Source: Sinorhizobium fredii USDA 205
Lineage (GTDB): Bacteria > Pseudomonadota > Alphaproteobacteria > Rhizobiales > Rhizobiaceae
Direction: 5' to 3'
Length of the DNA: 64,000 nt
Assembly: GCF_001461695.1 (NCBI RefSeq)
Contig: NZ_AUTC01000139.1
Location: 1-64,000 of the forward strand
Made by a program: the position numbers and the translations under genes. Under the pieces are notes generated by a model. It searched no databases, was not told the DNA's origin, and saw only the letters and a program-made list of their open reading frames with translations. How positions within the stretch are numbered: position 1 is the first letter of the stretch; every line of letters starts with the position of its first letter. Positions 47,692-57,244 of this stretch are shown here, one piece after another.

Positions 47692-47716
47692 AACCCGCGA
47701 CGCGGAGTTTAGTTCC
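47692..47716 (-). promoter_or_regulatory. Possible EcfG/RpoE2 promoter of the PepSY-YflT pair
   Basis: On the minus strand GGAAC (47716-47712) is followed after 16 bases by GGTT (47695-47692), one mismatch from the CGTT consensus. The spacing to ATG 47654 gives a short leader of about 30 bases. Weaker than the three matches to the right. Confidence 0.45.
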
Positions 47717-47746
47717 GCGGCGGGGCTATCGTCACTCGATCGACCG

Positions 47747-48091
47747 ATGACCTTCGACGAGGACATTGAGGCGGCGCTCGCTCTCGCCTGTGATGAACTG
47801 AAGGTGACGCGAGACGAGGCCATTCGCGCGTTCGTTCGCGAGGGCTCGAGAATTGTGCAACTGGCCCTCCATAACCTTGACGAGCGCAGCGACATGGAAG
47901 ATAGCGCTGAAGAAATCGTTACGCCGTCGATGGCTCCTGATGGTTTGCCTTCGGCAAGGCGCAGGTATTGGTTGCGCGGTCGCGTGGGTGGCGCTGCAAA
48001 ACGGTATGCCGCGCCAGTTCTGCGACGATGCCTTGGATTTCCTGGAGAACGAGTGGCCGAGCTATGTAGTGCAGCAGGCTCGAGCAATTGA
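47747..48091 (+). CDS. hypothetical protein, possible ribbon-helix-helix start
   Basis: A 114-residue frame. Its first 50 residues (TFDEDIEAALALACDELKVT, then RDEAIRAFVREG) have the look of a small DNA-binding or ribbon-helix-helix domain and the codon use of real genes. The remainder is Arg-rich and less natural. An overlapping frame (47853-48122) looks more protein-like towards its end (DALDFLENEWPSYVVQQARA), so a frameshift may be hidden here. No family assigned and no clear ribosome site. Confidence 0.35.
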   Translation: MTFDEDIEAALALACDELKVTRDEAIRAFVREGSRIVQLALHNLDERSDMEDSAEEIVTPSMAPDGLPSARRRYWLRGRVGGAAKRYAAPVLRRCLGFPGERVAELCSAAGSSN

Positions 48092-48202
48092 GACTTGCTG
48101 CATTGCGCCATTCGGACGATAGGAAATCCGCGAAAAACGCCTTCGTCGCAGCATGCATCGAAGCGCAGCTGGAATGCAGCGACGCCGTCAAACGCAGCCC
48201 GC

Positions 48203-49111
48203 TCAACGATCGCTGAAAGTCTCCGTCAGATCATTATGCGCGGCGACTGCGGCGATCTCCCCCTGAGCCATGGCTACGCCCATCTGGTTCAGACCCGTCA
48301 CCACATCGCCGATCGCGTAAAAGCGGCGGATATCGGTACGCTGATGTTGATCGGTCGGTATGCGCCCTTCTTCGTCGAGCTTCACTCCCAGGGCCCGCGC
48401 AAGAAGCGACTGGGGCCTGCAGCCAAGCGCCGAATAGACCGCCACCGCCTCCATCATTGTCCCATCATGGAACTCCAACGCGATGCGATCTTCGGGAACC
48501 GGCCTGTGGCGGGTCAACCGTGCAGTGACCAGCCGAATGGGCTGTTTAAGGTCCGCGGGACTTAGGCCTTCCAGTTCGGCGCCCAACGTCGCCACCGTCA
48601 CGTCATCGGTGAACGACAGTAGAAACGCGGCTTCCTTCATCGCCCGCCGGCTGTTGCCGATGACGACGACAGGAGCGCCACCGATCTCGTACCCGTCGCA
48701 GATCGGGCATACCCTGAGATTGCCATTTCGCACGAGTTCCGTTGCATGGGGCCAGGGCGGAAGAACATCGACCAAGCCCGTCGCGCAGATGATTGCACGG
48801 CTCTGGAGGCTTTGGCCGGCCGCTATGCACCGAAAGGCGTCATCGATCTGCTCCAACCGATCGGCACGGCCTGCGATGTGTTCCACCCCGAACCTGCTGG
48901 CTTGTTCATGCATACGGTCAAGCAACACCTGACCGGGCACGCCATCCGGGAAGGCTGGGTGATTGTAGGAGCGCGGGATCAGCGAAGCGCGGCTATTCCC
49001 CTTGTCGACGACGACCACACGTCGATTGAGGCGCGCCAGATAGACGCTTGCCGCGAGGCCCGCAGGGCCTCCACCCACAACGATGCAATCATATATGAGG
49101 TTGTGGCGCAC
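48203..49111 (-). CDS. thioredoxin reductase-like FAD/NAD(P) oxidoreductase
   Basis: A 302-residue two-domain flavoprotein. The FAD fingerprint is [19 protein letters not shown] (9-27), a CPICDG pair (Cys135, Cys138) occupies the redox disulfide position of thioredoxin reductases, the NAD(P) motif is [17 protein letters not shown], and the final FAD segment is [14 protein letters not shown]. It starts at GTG 49111, directly after an in-frame TGA, with only a weak ribosome site. A perfect EcfG-type promoter lies 45-70 bases upstream. The electron acceptor is unknown. Confidence 0.82.
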   Translation of the reverse strand: MRHNLIYDCIVVGGGPAGLAASVYLARLNRRVVVVDKGNSRASLIPRSYNHPAFPDGVPGQVLLDRMHEQASRFGVEHIAGRADRLEQIDDAFRCIAAGQSLQSRAIICATGLVDVLPPWPHATELVRNGNLRVCPICDGYEIGGAPVVVIGNSRRAMKEAAFLLSFTDDVTVATLGAELEGLSPADLKQPIRLVTARLTRHRPVPEDRIALEFHDGTMMEAVAVYSALGCRPQSLLARALGVKLDEEGRIPTDQHQRTDIRRFYAIGDVVTGLNQMGVAMAQGEIAAVAAHNDLTETFSDR

Positions 49112-49155
49112 TCACCGTCTCACTGGTCGGTGTTCCTATCGAACAACCTGCTGTG

Positions 49156-49180
49156 AACGGATCAAGCGGCCAGTTGTTCC
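49156..49180 (-). promoter_or_regulatory. EcfG/RpoE2-type promoter of the thioredoxin reductase-like gene
   Basis: On the minus strand GGAAC (49180-49176), a 16-base spacer and CGTT (49159-49156) match exactly the general-stress sigma factor consensus of alphaproteobacteria. Transcription would begin near 49148, about 38 bases before the GTG start at 49111. Confidence 0.7.
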
Positions 49181-49963
49181 TGGCCATTTCTCCGGAAACG
49201 GCCTCGCCGCGCGCCCATCCCTGCGCCGCCGCAAGCGGCTTGAAGGCGGGCGCGTTCAGGGGAAACGCCATCGCCTGACACCGCAGACGCAGCGTTGTTC
49301 AATAAAGGTTCCCCGGTGATAGTCGATCTCCGCTACCGCTGCTCTGCTCAGGCACGCCGCGTCCAGCCTCGCCCGGTATTGACCAAGACGAAGTGTTGCT
49401 AGCGTCCTTTTCGCTCGTGTCATCACCGCCACCGCATTGGTTTCCTCGATGAGAGAACCTACGGACTTCAAGTCGGGCCGCCACTTCGCGACCTGGTTGG
49501 GATTAGTTCCGCGACAACATTTACCGCCATAGTGTCCATTTAGCACTTGGTGGACACTATCCCACTCCAGGGCAGCGCCGGTAGGCGGCCATCACGCCAC
49601 GCTTACAAAGAGGCTCAAACAACTGCGCGTCATGAAGCCGACCGTTCGGGCGCCGAAGCGAATTCGTTGGTTCCGAAAGCGCGGCAAGCAACGAAGTCGC
49701 GAAACAATCCGCGGATCACGCGTCGAGAACCTGGGCAGAAAGCCAGCGCCCACATGGCATAGCGTTATCGCCCGAATGCATCATCAAAATTTCGCACATC
49801 GTCTTCACGTGACTTGCCACAAAGCGCGACCGAGGGACTATGTCCTGGCACAACGTAACCGAGGCTTTGTTCCAACCAGCGCCGGCGGGCGTAGGTTGCA
49901 GAAGCGATAAGGCCCGATCGGAGCTGAGACAAGATAGGGAAAATACGTTTCACTAGACCAAGG

Positions 49964-49989
49964 AAGCCCGGATCAGGCGATCCGGGCTT
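49964..49989. terminator. Strong hairpin, possible terminator
   Basis: AAGCCCGGATC and GATCCGGGCTT pair perfectly over 11 bases around an AGGC loop. It lies about 190 bases past the minus-strand FAD-Rieske gene and may end that transcript. Neither side has a proper T run. Confidence 0.45.
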
Positions 49990-50182
49990 AGCATGTTTAA
50001 ACTGTGTCTATTTGCAATATTAAGCTTCGACACGGAAATACTCCTTCCCTTGCCAATGTCAAAATCTCTAACGGCAATTCAAGAAAGGTGTGTCAGCGAA
50101 AGGATATTATCCCAAAGTCTATTGGAGACAACAAATTTTTAGGGGTTTCTGATTCATCATACTTTAAACGCTGGTTTGGCAA

Positions 50183-51702
50183 CTAAATTAGGCCAGCCAA
50201 GGGAAACACAGCCGGACCGTTCAGTGCGGTGCCATCGACGGCAAAATGCGATCCATGGCACGGACAGTCCCAACACCGTTCGAGGGAATTCCAGTGCACA
50301 TGACAGCCGATGTGTGTGCAACTTGCCGAGCGCTTGTAGAGCGTGCCGTCTTCGTCACGGAACGCCGCGATTTTGGTGAGGCCCTCTCGGACGATTGCAC
50401 CTTCTCCCGGTCCCAGCTTTTCAACGGAATCGAGTTCTCCAGGAGCGATGTACTCGGCGAAATTCCTGATCGCCGTCGCGTTCTCCCTGAGGTAGTCGCC
50501 GATTGCCCGTGTGGTCTTGCGGGACGGCTCGTAAAGTTCTTGCCAAGAGCTGCTGCCATTGACAATGACGTCTCGGATCAGAAGAGCGGCTACCACGCCA
50601 TGGGTCATGCCTTCGCCGGAATCGCCTGTCACCACGAATACCCGTTCGTTGCCGGGATTACGGCCGATAAAGCCCACGTAGTCGGTCGTCTCCATGACCT
50701 GCCCCGACCATCGATGGGTCTCGGCGCCCAGATCGGGGATCAGACGCCTGGACCAGGCCGTCAGGTTCGCGAAGCGCTCTTCGGCGTCGTCAACCGCGCC
50801 CGTCTTATGGTCTTCCCGCCGACAACGAGAAAATGCCCTTCGCCGCCGCCGGGTTGCAGGCGAACATAGTGATATGGGTCTTCCGTGTCCCAGTAGAGCC
50901 CATCTGCGATCATACCAGCCCTGATCTCGAACGACATCGCATAGGTTCGATAAGGTGCTTGCTTGGTGTGAATTGCGACGCGATCGTTGATCGGCGAGTT
51001 GGTTGCTACGACCGCCCATTTTCCGGTGACGACAAAGCCGGAGGATGTTGCCATTCGGACACCGCCACCCGTTTCCTCGACCTTTTCAACGACGGTGTCC
51101 GAGTAAAGGGCGCCGCCGCGTCTCTGGATCCCGGCCGCCAGCCCTTGCAAATACTTGAGAGGATGAAATGTCGCCTGACCGGCATATCGAAGGGCAGGTG
51201 TCGTGGAGAACCCTTCAAACGGCAGACCGACGGTTCTTTCGACCGCGACGCCGATTTGCCGTGCGGCGTCCAGCTCGCGCTCAAGCGTACCATCCTGCCC
51301 TGCGGACGATGGAAACAGAAACCCGTGGAGACGCCTGAAATCGCAGGCCATTGCTTCCGTCTCCTGAACAGACTGGATACGGTCGATTGCTGCGGATTGG
51401 CTTTCGTAAAAAAGCCGCGCCAGTTGACGCCCTCGCAGCGCAATGAGCTCGGAAAAATAATCGTCGCATATCGAAGTCAGGTGCGCGGTGGAGCGGGCAG
51501 TCATACCGCTGCCGATGGAGCCGCGATCGATAACGGCCACCCGTTGGCCTGCGAGGGCAAGTTCGTAGGCCACCGACAGGCCGGCAATCCCGGAGCCGAC
51601 AACAACGACATCAACTTGCTCATCGCGTGTGAGTGGAACGGCGTCTGGCGCGACGGTGACCGACGCCCACAGGGAAACAGTTCTTTCATCTCCTACGTTC
51701 AT
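50183..51702 (-). pseudogene. FAD-dependent oxidoreductase with C-terminal Rieske domain, one frameshift
   Basis: Two overlapping frames make one gene of about 505 residues. The first (from ATG 51702, with GGAGGAAG upstream) has VVVVGSGIAGLSVAYELALA and a DAO-type FAD domain. The second continues to a Rieske [2Fe-2S] domain with CTHIGCHVHWN and CWDCPCHGSHF. The join is near 50810, where EGHFLVVGG should continue with EDHKTGAVDD; restoring one G to GGCGGG repairs the frame. The architecture is known from bacterial redox enzymes often placed among stress genes. Probably a functional gene with a sequencing error, or a very recent null. Confidence 0.78.
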
Positions 51703-51948
51703 GGCGGACTTCCTCCGAGAGCCGACACCCGCCAAATCGAGGAGGAACCCAAAAGTTCCCGGACGGTGCAAGTTGGGAGCAGCCGGTCGGCGAGGCGGCC
51801 GAACTCCGAAGAACGGAAGCCTTATGATCGGAAATTGCAAGCTCGGGCCGCCAGTCCGCTCAAATCTCGCGGTGGCGCGACTCTCGTAGTTCAGGATGCG
51901 ATTTTTTCGCCGGGCTGGTGCCGGTGGGAAACCGCACTCACAGCTCCG

Positions 51949-52305
51949 CTATACAGCGGTCTCTCTGTTGGCTCTGCCCTGCTCGTCAGCTTCCGCCTCA
52001 AGTCGCTGGACTGCCGCTGCGATGTGTTCCGGCTGTTCGTGCTCCAGACCGACCACTTCATTGCGGGTCTCGCGCATCGACACGATAATTTCGTCGAGCT
52101 TGGCATGGATAGCCGCTGTGTCGCGATAGCCTTGGATCAGCACGACGCCGGTGATCAAGATCGCTAGGACCGACAGTGCATAGGTGACGACGTTGGTGAG
52201 GCCGAACGGCACCAGAGCGGTGCTGACAATCATCGCCACGATCACGAAATAAAAGCCGGGCGGGCGAGAGAGAAAATCAGCCATTCGAAAAAGAAAGTGA
52301 TTCAC
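51949..52305 (-). CDS. small two-helix membrane protein, low-affinity iron permease-like
   Basis: A 118-residue protein with two membrane helices (PPGFYFVIVAMIVSTALVPF and VVTYALSVLAILITGVVLI). An amphipathic C-terminus includes AIHAKLDEIIVSMRETRNEV, the pattern of the low-affinity iron permease (PF04120) family in rhizobia. Start is GTG 52305, supported by GGAGAG six bases upstream; the longer frame to 52572 has no ribosome site. The C-terminal Glu-rich tail is soluble. Whether it transports iron is doubtful; many members are only homologues by topology. Confidence 0.72.
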   Translation of the reverse strand: MNHFLFRMADFLSRPPGFYFVIVAMIVSTALVPFGLTNVVTYALSVLAILITGVVLIQGYRDTAAIHAKLDEIIVSMRETRNEVVGLEHEQPEHIAAAVQRLEAEADEQGRANRETAV

Positions 52306-52682
52306 ATTTGGCTCTCCGCATTTTGGTGCTCTCATAACGCACCAAATGAGATCTGGTTCGAATTCGGTACTCGTGCTGCATATACACGCACCATCTGTTG
52401 TCGCGTCGTACCGATATGGCCACGCCCACGTTGCGTCGATCTTCTCTGGCCGCTCCACTGAGCATAGTGCGTTGCGCAAAGTCCCTGCCGGACCAATCTC
52501 ATCAGCGCCCGATTCCCTCGTATTCGTTCTTCCGATTGCGGCCGGGCTCTCAAAAGGATTCGGGCGGCCCACTGGCTCTGGCAGCGGCTGTGGCGCGACT
52601 TCGTCCTGCAGCGTTAGGAACTAACTCGCATTAGGGCCGTTTCGATTGATCGAAGCTACCAAGTTCAACGAGGCCTCGCACT
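52306..52682. other. Divergent intergenic region upstream of ku
   Basis: About 375 bases between the minus-strand membrane protein and the plus-strand ku gene. The right end holds the EcfG-type promoter at 52617-52641. A CATAACGCACC/GGTGC symmetric element lies near 52326-52345. No additional gene is supported. Confidence 0.45.
52617..52641 (+). promoter_or_regulatory. EcfG/RpoE2-type promoter of the first ku gene
   Basis: GGAAC (52617-52621), 16 bases, CGTT (52638-52641): an exact match to the alphaproteobacterial general-stress promoter. The expected start of transcription is near 52648, about 35 bases before ATG 52683. Confidence 0.75.
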
Positions 52683-53489
52683 ATGGCGCCCCGCTCATTC
52701 TGGAAAGGCTACCTGAAACTGTCGCTCGTCACCTGCCCGGTGGCGATGACGCCAGCGACCACCGAGAATGAAAAGGTTCGCTTCCACACGCTCAACCGCA
52801 AGACCAGCAATCGCGTCGTCAGCCAGTATGTCGATGCGGTGAGCGGCAAACCTGTTGACGAAGATGACGAAGTCAAAGGCTATCAACGCGGCGAGAACGA
52901 TTTCGTGCTTTTGGAGGACGAAGAGCTCGATGCGGTCGGTCTGGAGAGCACGCGTACCATCGATATCGACATGTTCGTGGAAGCCGACAGCATTCGCTGG
53001 ATCTGGTACGACAAGCCGCACTATCTCGTGCCCGACGACCCGGTCGGTGAAGAAGCCTTCTCGGTGATCCGCGATGCTATGGCCTCAACAGGTACAGTCG
53101 GGATCTCGCGCCTCGTCATGTATCGTCGTGAGCGCGCCGTGATGCTCGAGCCGAGAGGCAAGGGGATCGTTCTTTGGACGCTGCGCTATGGCGACGAGGT
53201 TAGGCAACCGGAAGAGTACTTCCGCAATATAGACGAAGGCGAAAACGATCCCGAACTGATGCGGCTCGTGACGACCCTGATCGAAGAGCGCAGCAAGCCG
53301 TGGGACCCCGACATGGTGGGCGACCCCGTGCAAGCCCGTCTCTTGGATATCATTTCCGCCAAGAAGAAAGGGGGCAAACGGCCGGCCAAAGCAATGGCAC
53401 AAGAAGAGGAGCGCCCCAGCAACGTCGTCAACATCATGGACGCGCTTCGCAAAAGCATCAGCTCGGAAAAGAAGAAGACGAAAACCTAG
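52683..53489 (+). CDS. ku: Ku DNA end-binding protein
   Basis: A 268-residue bacterial Ku protein. MAPRSFWKGYLKLSLVTCPV is the family's N-terminal beta-barrel start, with KVRFHTLNRKTSNRVVSQYV next and YQRGENDFVLLEDEELDAV in the middle. The C-terminal extension is Lys-rich (about 225-268), as needed for contact with DNA or LigD. As a dimer it threads onto double-strand break ends and recruits LigD for non-homologous end joining. It is transcribed alone, towards the KTSC/ligD/ku operon, from its own stress promoter. Confidence 0.92.
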   Translation: MAPRSFWKGYLKLSLVTCPVAMTPATTENEKVRFHTLNRKTSNRVVSQYVDAVSGKPVDEDDEVKGYQRGENDFVLLEDEELDAVGLESTRTIDIDMFVEADSIRWIWYDKPHYLVPDDPVGEEAFSVIRDAMASTGTVGISRLVMYRRERAVMLEPRGKGIVLWTLRYGDEVRQPEEYFRNIDEGENDPELMRLVTTLIEERSKPWDPDMVGDPVQARLLDIISAKKKGGKRPAKAMAQEEERPSNVVNIMDALRKSISSEKKKTKT

Positions 53490-53497
53490 GGGCCGGA

Positions 53498-53713
53498 TCA
53501 TGGAGATGCGTCGGGCTCCGAGACGCGATACCTGAAACGGTCGCGGATATGCGCGTTGAAAAAGCGGCCCTTCGAAAACGCCCTTCTAAACGCGGCATAG
53601 GTCTCGACAGGCACATCCTCGTAATCGTAGCGCTTGTCGTTGGTCAGGAGCCAGACCGATAGCGTCCGCGTCTCGGCATCGTAATCTGCTCTCTTTATCA
53701 GATGCGACGGCAT
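53498..53713 (-). CDS. KTSC-domain small protein
   Basis: A 70-residue protein covering one KTSC domain: MPSHLIKRADYDAETRTLSV, then YDYEDVPVETYAAFRRAFSK and FFNAHIRDRFRY. KTSC modules are stand-alone or fused to lysyl-tRNA synthetases and are suspected to bind nucleic acid. ATG 53713 is favoured by GGTGAAG upstream. It lies 50 bases after ligD on the same strand and is thus the third gene of the ku-ligD operon, suggesting an accessory role in end joining (inference). Confidence 0.7.
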   Translation of the reverse strand: MPSHLIKRADYDAETRTLSVWLLTNDKRYDYEDVPVETYAAFRRAFSKGRFFNAHIRDRFRYRVSEPDASP

Positions 53714-53763
53714 TGGCTTCACCGATTTGAACAAGGCGACCGCTCGTGCCCCTGCCTCCACGA

Positions 53764-56316
53764 TCAGATGACTTTCCTTCGTCTGCTCTTCGGCTCCGGC
53801 AGTGGAACGGCAGCGGCGTGAAAATCCCGCCACGGGTCGGTGCTCAAAGATGCAAGCCGCGTCGGCGTGTTCTCCACCGTGAAGTAGGCCGGGCCGATGC
53901 CAGGGGCCAGTTCATCCCAGGAGAGCGGCATCGATACGGCAGCTCCCGGTCGCGCCCGCGTCGAATAAGCTGCGACCGCAGTCGCTCCGCGCTGATTTCT
54001 GAGATAGTCGACCAGGATCTTGCCGCGGCGCTTCGATTTGGTGATCGTCGACACGAAGTGGTCGGGACTGTCGGAGGCCATCGCGTCGGCAATCGACTTG
54101 GTGAAGGCTTTGACGGCGGGCCATTCTGCCTTCGGCTTCAACGGGGCCACCACGTGAAGCCCTTTGCCGCCGGATGTCTTCACGAAGGGCTCAAGGCCGA
54201 CCCCTTTCAGCCGGTCTGCCGTCTCGAGAGCGGCTCCGATAACAGCTTCGAACGGCACGTCCTCGCCCGGATCAAGGTCCATGATGATCGTGTCCGGCCT
54301 TTCCCAGTCGGCCACCGTCGATCCCCATGGGTGGATTTCGAGAACGGCTGACTGGACGAGCGCCGTCAGGCCATCGAGGTCTCTGATGCTCAAGAGCTGT
54401 TCGTCAGGTGGTTCCTTCGGATCGTTGACGAGCACGATATTGGGGTTCAGGCCTTTCCAGGCGTGTTTCTGGAAAAACTGCTCGCCGGCAATGCCGTTTG
54501 GGCATCGGACCAACGCCAATGGGCGCCCGACGATATGCGGCGCGATGAAGCGCCAGATTTCGGCGTAGTAGTCGGCGAGCCCCTCTTTCGTTACCCCCTC
54601 ATCCGGCCAGTAGAGCCGGTCCGGGTGCGTGAGCTTGACGGTCCGGCGCGGCGGCTTAGGCAGAGCAGTCGCAGACTTGGTCACCTCCCGTACGATGTCG
54701 CGGGCAAGCTTGTCTTCTCGCAAACCCCGGAACGATGCATGGCGCAAATGTCCGTCGGCGGTCCAGGCCCTGAACTCGACCTCGGCGACGAGCTCGGGCT
54801 TGACGTATCGGACCTGCCGCGCGTCTTCCGCGCTAAGCCGCGCCGCAAACGGGATCTCGGTGGTCCTCAGGCGGTCAAGCCTTTTGAAGAGGTCCTCGGC
54901 GCGCACGGCAGTGAACCCCGTGCCAACCCGCCCGACATGATGGAGCTTGTCGCCATCGTAGACGCCGAGCACCAGCGAGCCGATCGCCTTTCTGGACGTG
55001 GTCGACGGCACGTAGCCGGCGACCACGAATTCCTGACGCGCCGAGCACTTGGATTTGACCCAGCTTTTGTTCCGGCCGCTTCGATAGGGCGCGTCGCGCA
55101 GCTTCGATACGACACCTTCAAGGCTCAGTCTGCAGGCGTGACGGAGGACCAGGCGGCCCTCCTCCTCAAAATGACTGCTGAATCGGATGATGCCGTCGTC
55201 TTTGGCGATCAGCCGGCCGAGCAGCTCCTTCCGTTTGGTGAGCGGCAGAGAGCTAAGGTCGTAGCCATCGAAATGAAGAAGGTCGAACACATACAAGCGG
55301 AAGCGATCGCTGCGACCCTCGCTCAAGTCCGCTTGCAAGGCCGAGAAGTCGGACGCGCCGGAGCTGGTTTCGACGACGATTTCACCATCGATCAGCGCCA
55401 TTCCGACCGGCAGCGCCTGTAATGCCGAGACCAGGGTCTTTCCGAATTTCTTCGTCCAGTCGAGACCGCTGCGGGTGAGAAGCTTGACGCGGCCGGCTTC
55501 GATGCGCGCCTGCAGCCTGTAGCCGTCGAACTTGATTTCGTGGAGCCAGCGTTCGCCGGCAGGGGCTGAAGAAACAAGCGTGGCCAATGCGGGCTCGACG
55601 AAGTCCGGCAAAAGGGCAGCCTTGGCGCCCTTGATTCTGGCGGCGTCGGGAACGTTGGTAGCAGCTTGGCGCTCTTCTTGTTGCGAAGTGGCTTTCGTCG
55701 TGGCGCGGGTCTTCTTGCGTATTCTGCCGGTCTTCGATGACCAGCCCGGTTTTTCGCCCTCCACATCCTTGATTTCGCGACCGGTCAGAACCGATTCCGG
55801 CCGCTCCTCGAGAATGTCGGGGTCCTGTTCCGATCTGGCCGCTTCGTCGTCACCCTTGATCAGCAGCCAGTTTTCCCGTTTCTCGCGCGGCTTGCCGGCC
55901 ATCCGGACCAGATGCCAACGCCCGCCAAGCTTTTCGCCATTAAGTTCGAAGTCGAGATGCCCCTTGGCGTAGCCCCGATCAGCGTCGCCGATCGGCGCCC
56001 AGGTGCCGCGATCCCAGAGGATCACGGTTCCGCCGCCATATTCTCCCTTTGGGATCGTGCCCTCGAAATCTCCATATTCGAGAGGATGATCCTCGACGTG
56101 AACGGCAAGGCGTTTCTCGCCGGGGATGAGGCTCGGACCCTTGGTGACGGCCCAGCTCTTCAAGACCCCATCCATCTCCAGGCGGAAGTCGTAGTGAAGG
56201 CGTGTGGCGTCGTGCTTCTGGACAACGAAGCTGCTGCCGGAGCGGCGGGCCTTGCGGCCCTTCGGTTCAGGAGTCGATCCGAAGTTGCGTTTTTGTCGAT
56301 AGATTTCGAGAGCCAT
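53764..56316 (-). CDS. ligD: multifunctional ATP-dependent DNA ligase LigD
   Basis: An 850-residue LigD in the order phosphoesterase-ligase-polymerase. The 3'-phosphoesterase domain (about 25-160) has HYDFRLEMDGVLKSWAV and VEDHPLEYGDF. A basic, low-complexity linker follows. The ligase domain (about 235-530) has the adenylated Lys262 in HEIKFDGYRLQ. The primase-like polymerase (about 560-830) has the metal pair in MDLDPGED. This domain order is the one of Agrobacterium/Sinorhizobium LigD, unlike the mycobacterial order. It starts 3 bases after the second ku gene and seals breaks held by Ku. Confidence 0.93.
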   Translation of the reverse strand: MALEIYRQKRNFGSTPEPKGRKARRSGSSFVVQKHDATRLHYDFRLEMDGVLKSWAVTKGPSLIPGEKRLAVHVEDHPLEYGDFEGTIPKGEYGGGTVILWDRGTWAPIGDADRGYAKGHLDFELNGEKLGGRWHLVRMAGKPREKRENWLLIKGDDEAARSEQDPDILEERPESVLTGREIKDVEGEKPGWSSKTGRIRKKTRATTKATSQQEERQAATNVPDAARIKGAKAALLPDFVEPALATLVSSAPAGERWLHEIKFDGYRLQARIEAGRVKLLTRSGLDWTKKFGKTLVSALQALPVGMALIDGEIVVETSSGASDFSALQADLSEGRSDRFRLYVFDLLHFDGYDLSSLPLTKRKELLGRLIAKDDGIIRFSSHFEEEGRLVLRHACRLSLEGVVSKLRDAPYRSGRNKSWVKSKCSARQEFVVAGYVPSTTSRKAIGSLVLGVYDGDKLHHVGRVGTGFTAVRAEDLFKRLDRLRTTEIPFAARLSAEDARQVRYVKPELVAEVEFRAWTADGHLRHASFRGLREDKLARDIVREVTKSATALPKPPRRTVKLTHPDRLYWPDEGVTKEGLADYYAEIWRFIAPHIVGRPLALVRCPNGIAGEQFFQKHAWKGLNPNIVLVNDPKEPPDEQLLSIRDLDGLTALVQSAVLEIHPWGSTVADWERPDTIIMDLDPGEDVPFEAVIGAALETADRLKGVGLEPFVKTSGGKGLHVVAPLKPKAEWPAVKAFTKSIADAMASDSPDHFVSTITKSKRRGKILVDYLRNQRGATAVAAYSTRARPGAAVSMPLSWDELAPGIGPAYFTVENTPTRLASLSTDPWRDFHAAAVPLPEPKSRRRKVI

Positions 56317-56319
56317 GGC

Positions 56320-57183
56320 TCAGCTCGCCTTGCGGCGCGGCGACGCTTCCTTCGTCTTCGTCGCGCGGGTCGTTTTCTTCTTGGTTTGGGTGGTCGCCTT
56401 CGCTTTCTTGGCTACGCCAGCGCTCTGCCGCAATGCCTCCATCAGGTCCACGACCTTTTCGCGCTTCGGCTCCTTGCGTGGTTCGATCTTCTTGCCCTCG
56501 AGTTTCGCCTTGACCAGTTCGGCAAGTGCCGCCTCGTAACGATCATCGAAGTTTGCCGGATCGAACTTGCCTCGCTTGGTCTTGATGATGTGCTCCGCAA
56601 GCTCGAGCATCTCGCCCTCGATCTTCAGATCCGGCACTTCGTCGAACGCTTCCTTGGCTGAGCGAACCTCGTAGTCGAAATTCAATGTCGTGGCGATCAG
56701 TCCGTCCTCGTAGGCGCGGATCAGAAGCGTGCGCACGCGCCGAAATAGGACTGCGCGGGCGATGGCGGCGACCTTCTTCTTTCGCATGCCCTCGCGGATC
56801 AGAGCGAACGCGTCTTCGGCGTGGCTCTTCGTCGGAGCAAGGTAGTAGGGCTTGTCGAAATAAACGTCATCGATATCGCCGCAGGCGATGAAGGCGGAGA
56901 CCGACAGGGTCTTGTCGCTCTCCGGGACGGCGGCGGCGATCTCTTCGGGCTCAAGCACGACGTAATCGCCGGATCCGACCTCATATCCCCTGACCTGATC
57001 GTCCTTTTCGACCGGCTTTCCCGTTTCGCTGTCGACGAATTGCCGGTGAACACGATTGCCGGTCGCACGGTTGATGGTGTGAAAGGCAATTCGTTCCGAG
57101 GTCGAGGCTGCAGTGTAAAGCGCCACCGGGCAGCTTACCTCTGCGACCTTCAGATAGCCCTTCCAATTTGCTCTCGGTGCCAC
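56320..57183 (-). CDS. ku: Ku DNA end-binding protein (second)
   Basis: A 287-residue Ku. It begins APRANWKGYLKVAEVSCPVA, with RIAFHTINRATGNRVHRQFV and GYEVGSGDYVVLEPEEIAAA following, and a long basic C-terminus (about 240-287) rich in Lys, Thr and Ala. Translation starts at GTG 57183 with GAGG upstream. It is operonic with ligD, only 3 bases apart. It differs clearly from the first Ku, so homo- or heterodimers are possible, as described for Ku3-Ku4 in Sinorhizobium meliloti. Driven by the bidirectional stress promoter at 57245-57272. Confidence 0.92.
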   Translation of the reverse strand: MAPRANWKGYLKVAEVSCPVALYTAASTSERIAFHTINRATGNRVHRQFVDSETGKPVEKDDQVRGYEVGSGDYVVLEPEEIAAAVPESDKTLSVSAFIACGDIDDVYFDKPYYLAPTKSHAEDAFALIREGMRKKKVAAIARAVLFRRVRTLLIRAYEDGLIATTLNFDYEVRSAKEAFDEVPDLKIEGEMLELAEHIIKTKRGKFDPANFDDRYEAALAELVKAKLEGKKIEPRKEPKREKVVDLMEALRQSAGVAKKAKATTQTKKKTTRATKTKEASPRRKAS

Positions 57184-57244
57184 GACGCGGCCTCAACTCT
57201 CACAAAGTTGCGCGGCATAGAGGCGCAACATCCTTCGACGATCG

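Larger units (their letters stand above)
49112..50182. other. Long intergenic region with stress promoter, hairpin and AT-rich tract
   Basis: About 1.07 kb without a convincing gene. It holds the EcfG-type promoter at 49156-49180, a strong hairpin at 49964-49989, and an AT-rich tract (about 49985-50205) clearly unlike its surroundings. Frames at 49256-49546, 49547-49762 and 49632-49910 lack ribosome sites and families. The tract could be foreign or a degraded mobile-element junction. Confidence 0.45.

Noticed and set aside
49547..49910. Arg/Lys-rich short frames in the long intergenic region
   Set aside because: Could recall a basic DNA-binding or transposase piece, but no motif is readable and the codon use is not gene-like.
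52340..52385. GGTTCGAATTC element resembling a tRNA T-loop
   Set aside because: No acceptor, D or anticodon stems can be folded around it. No tRNA was found anywhere in the window.
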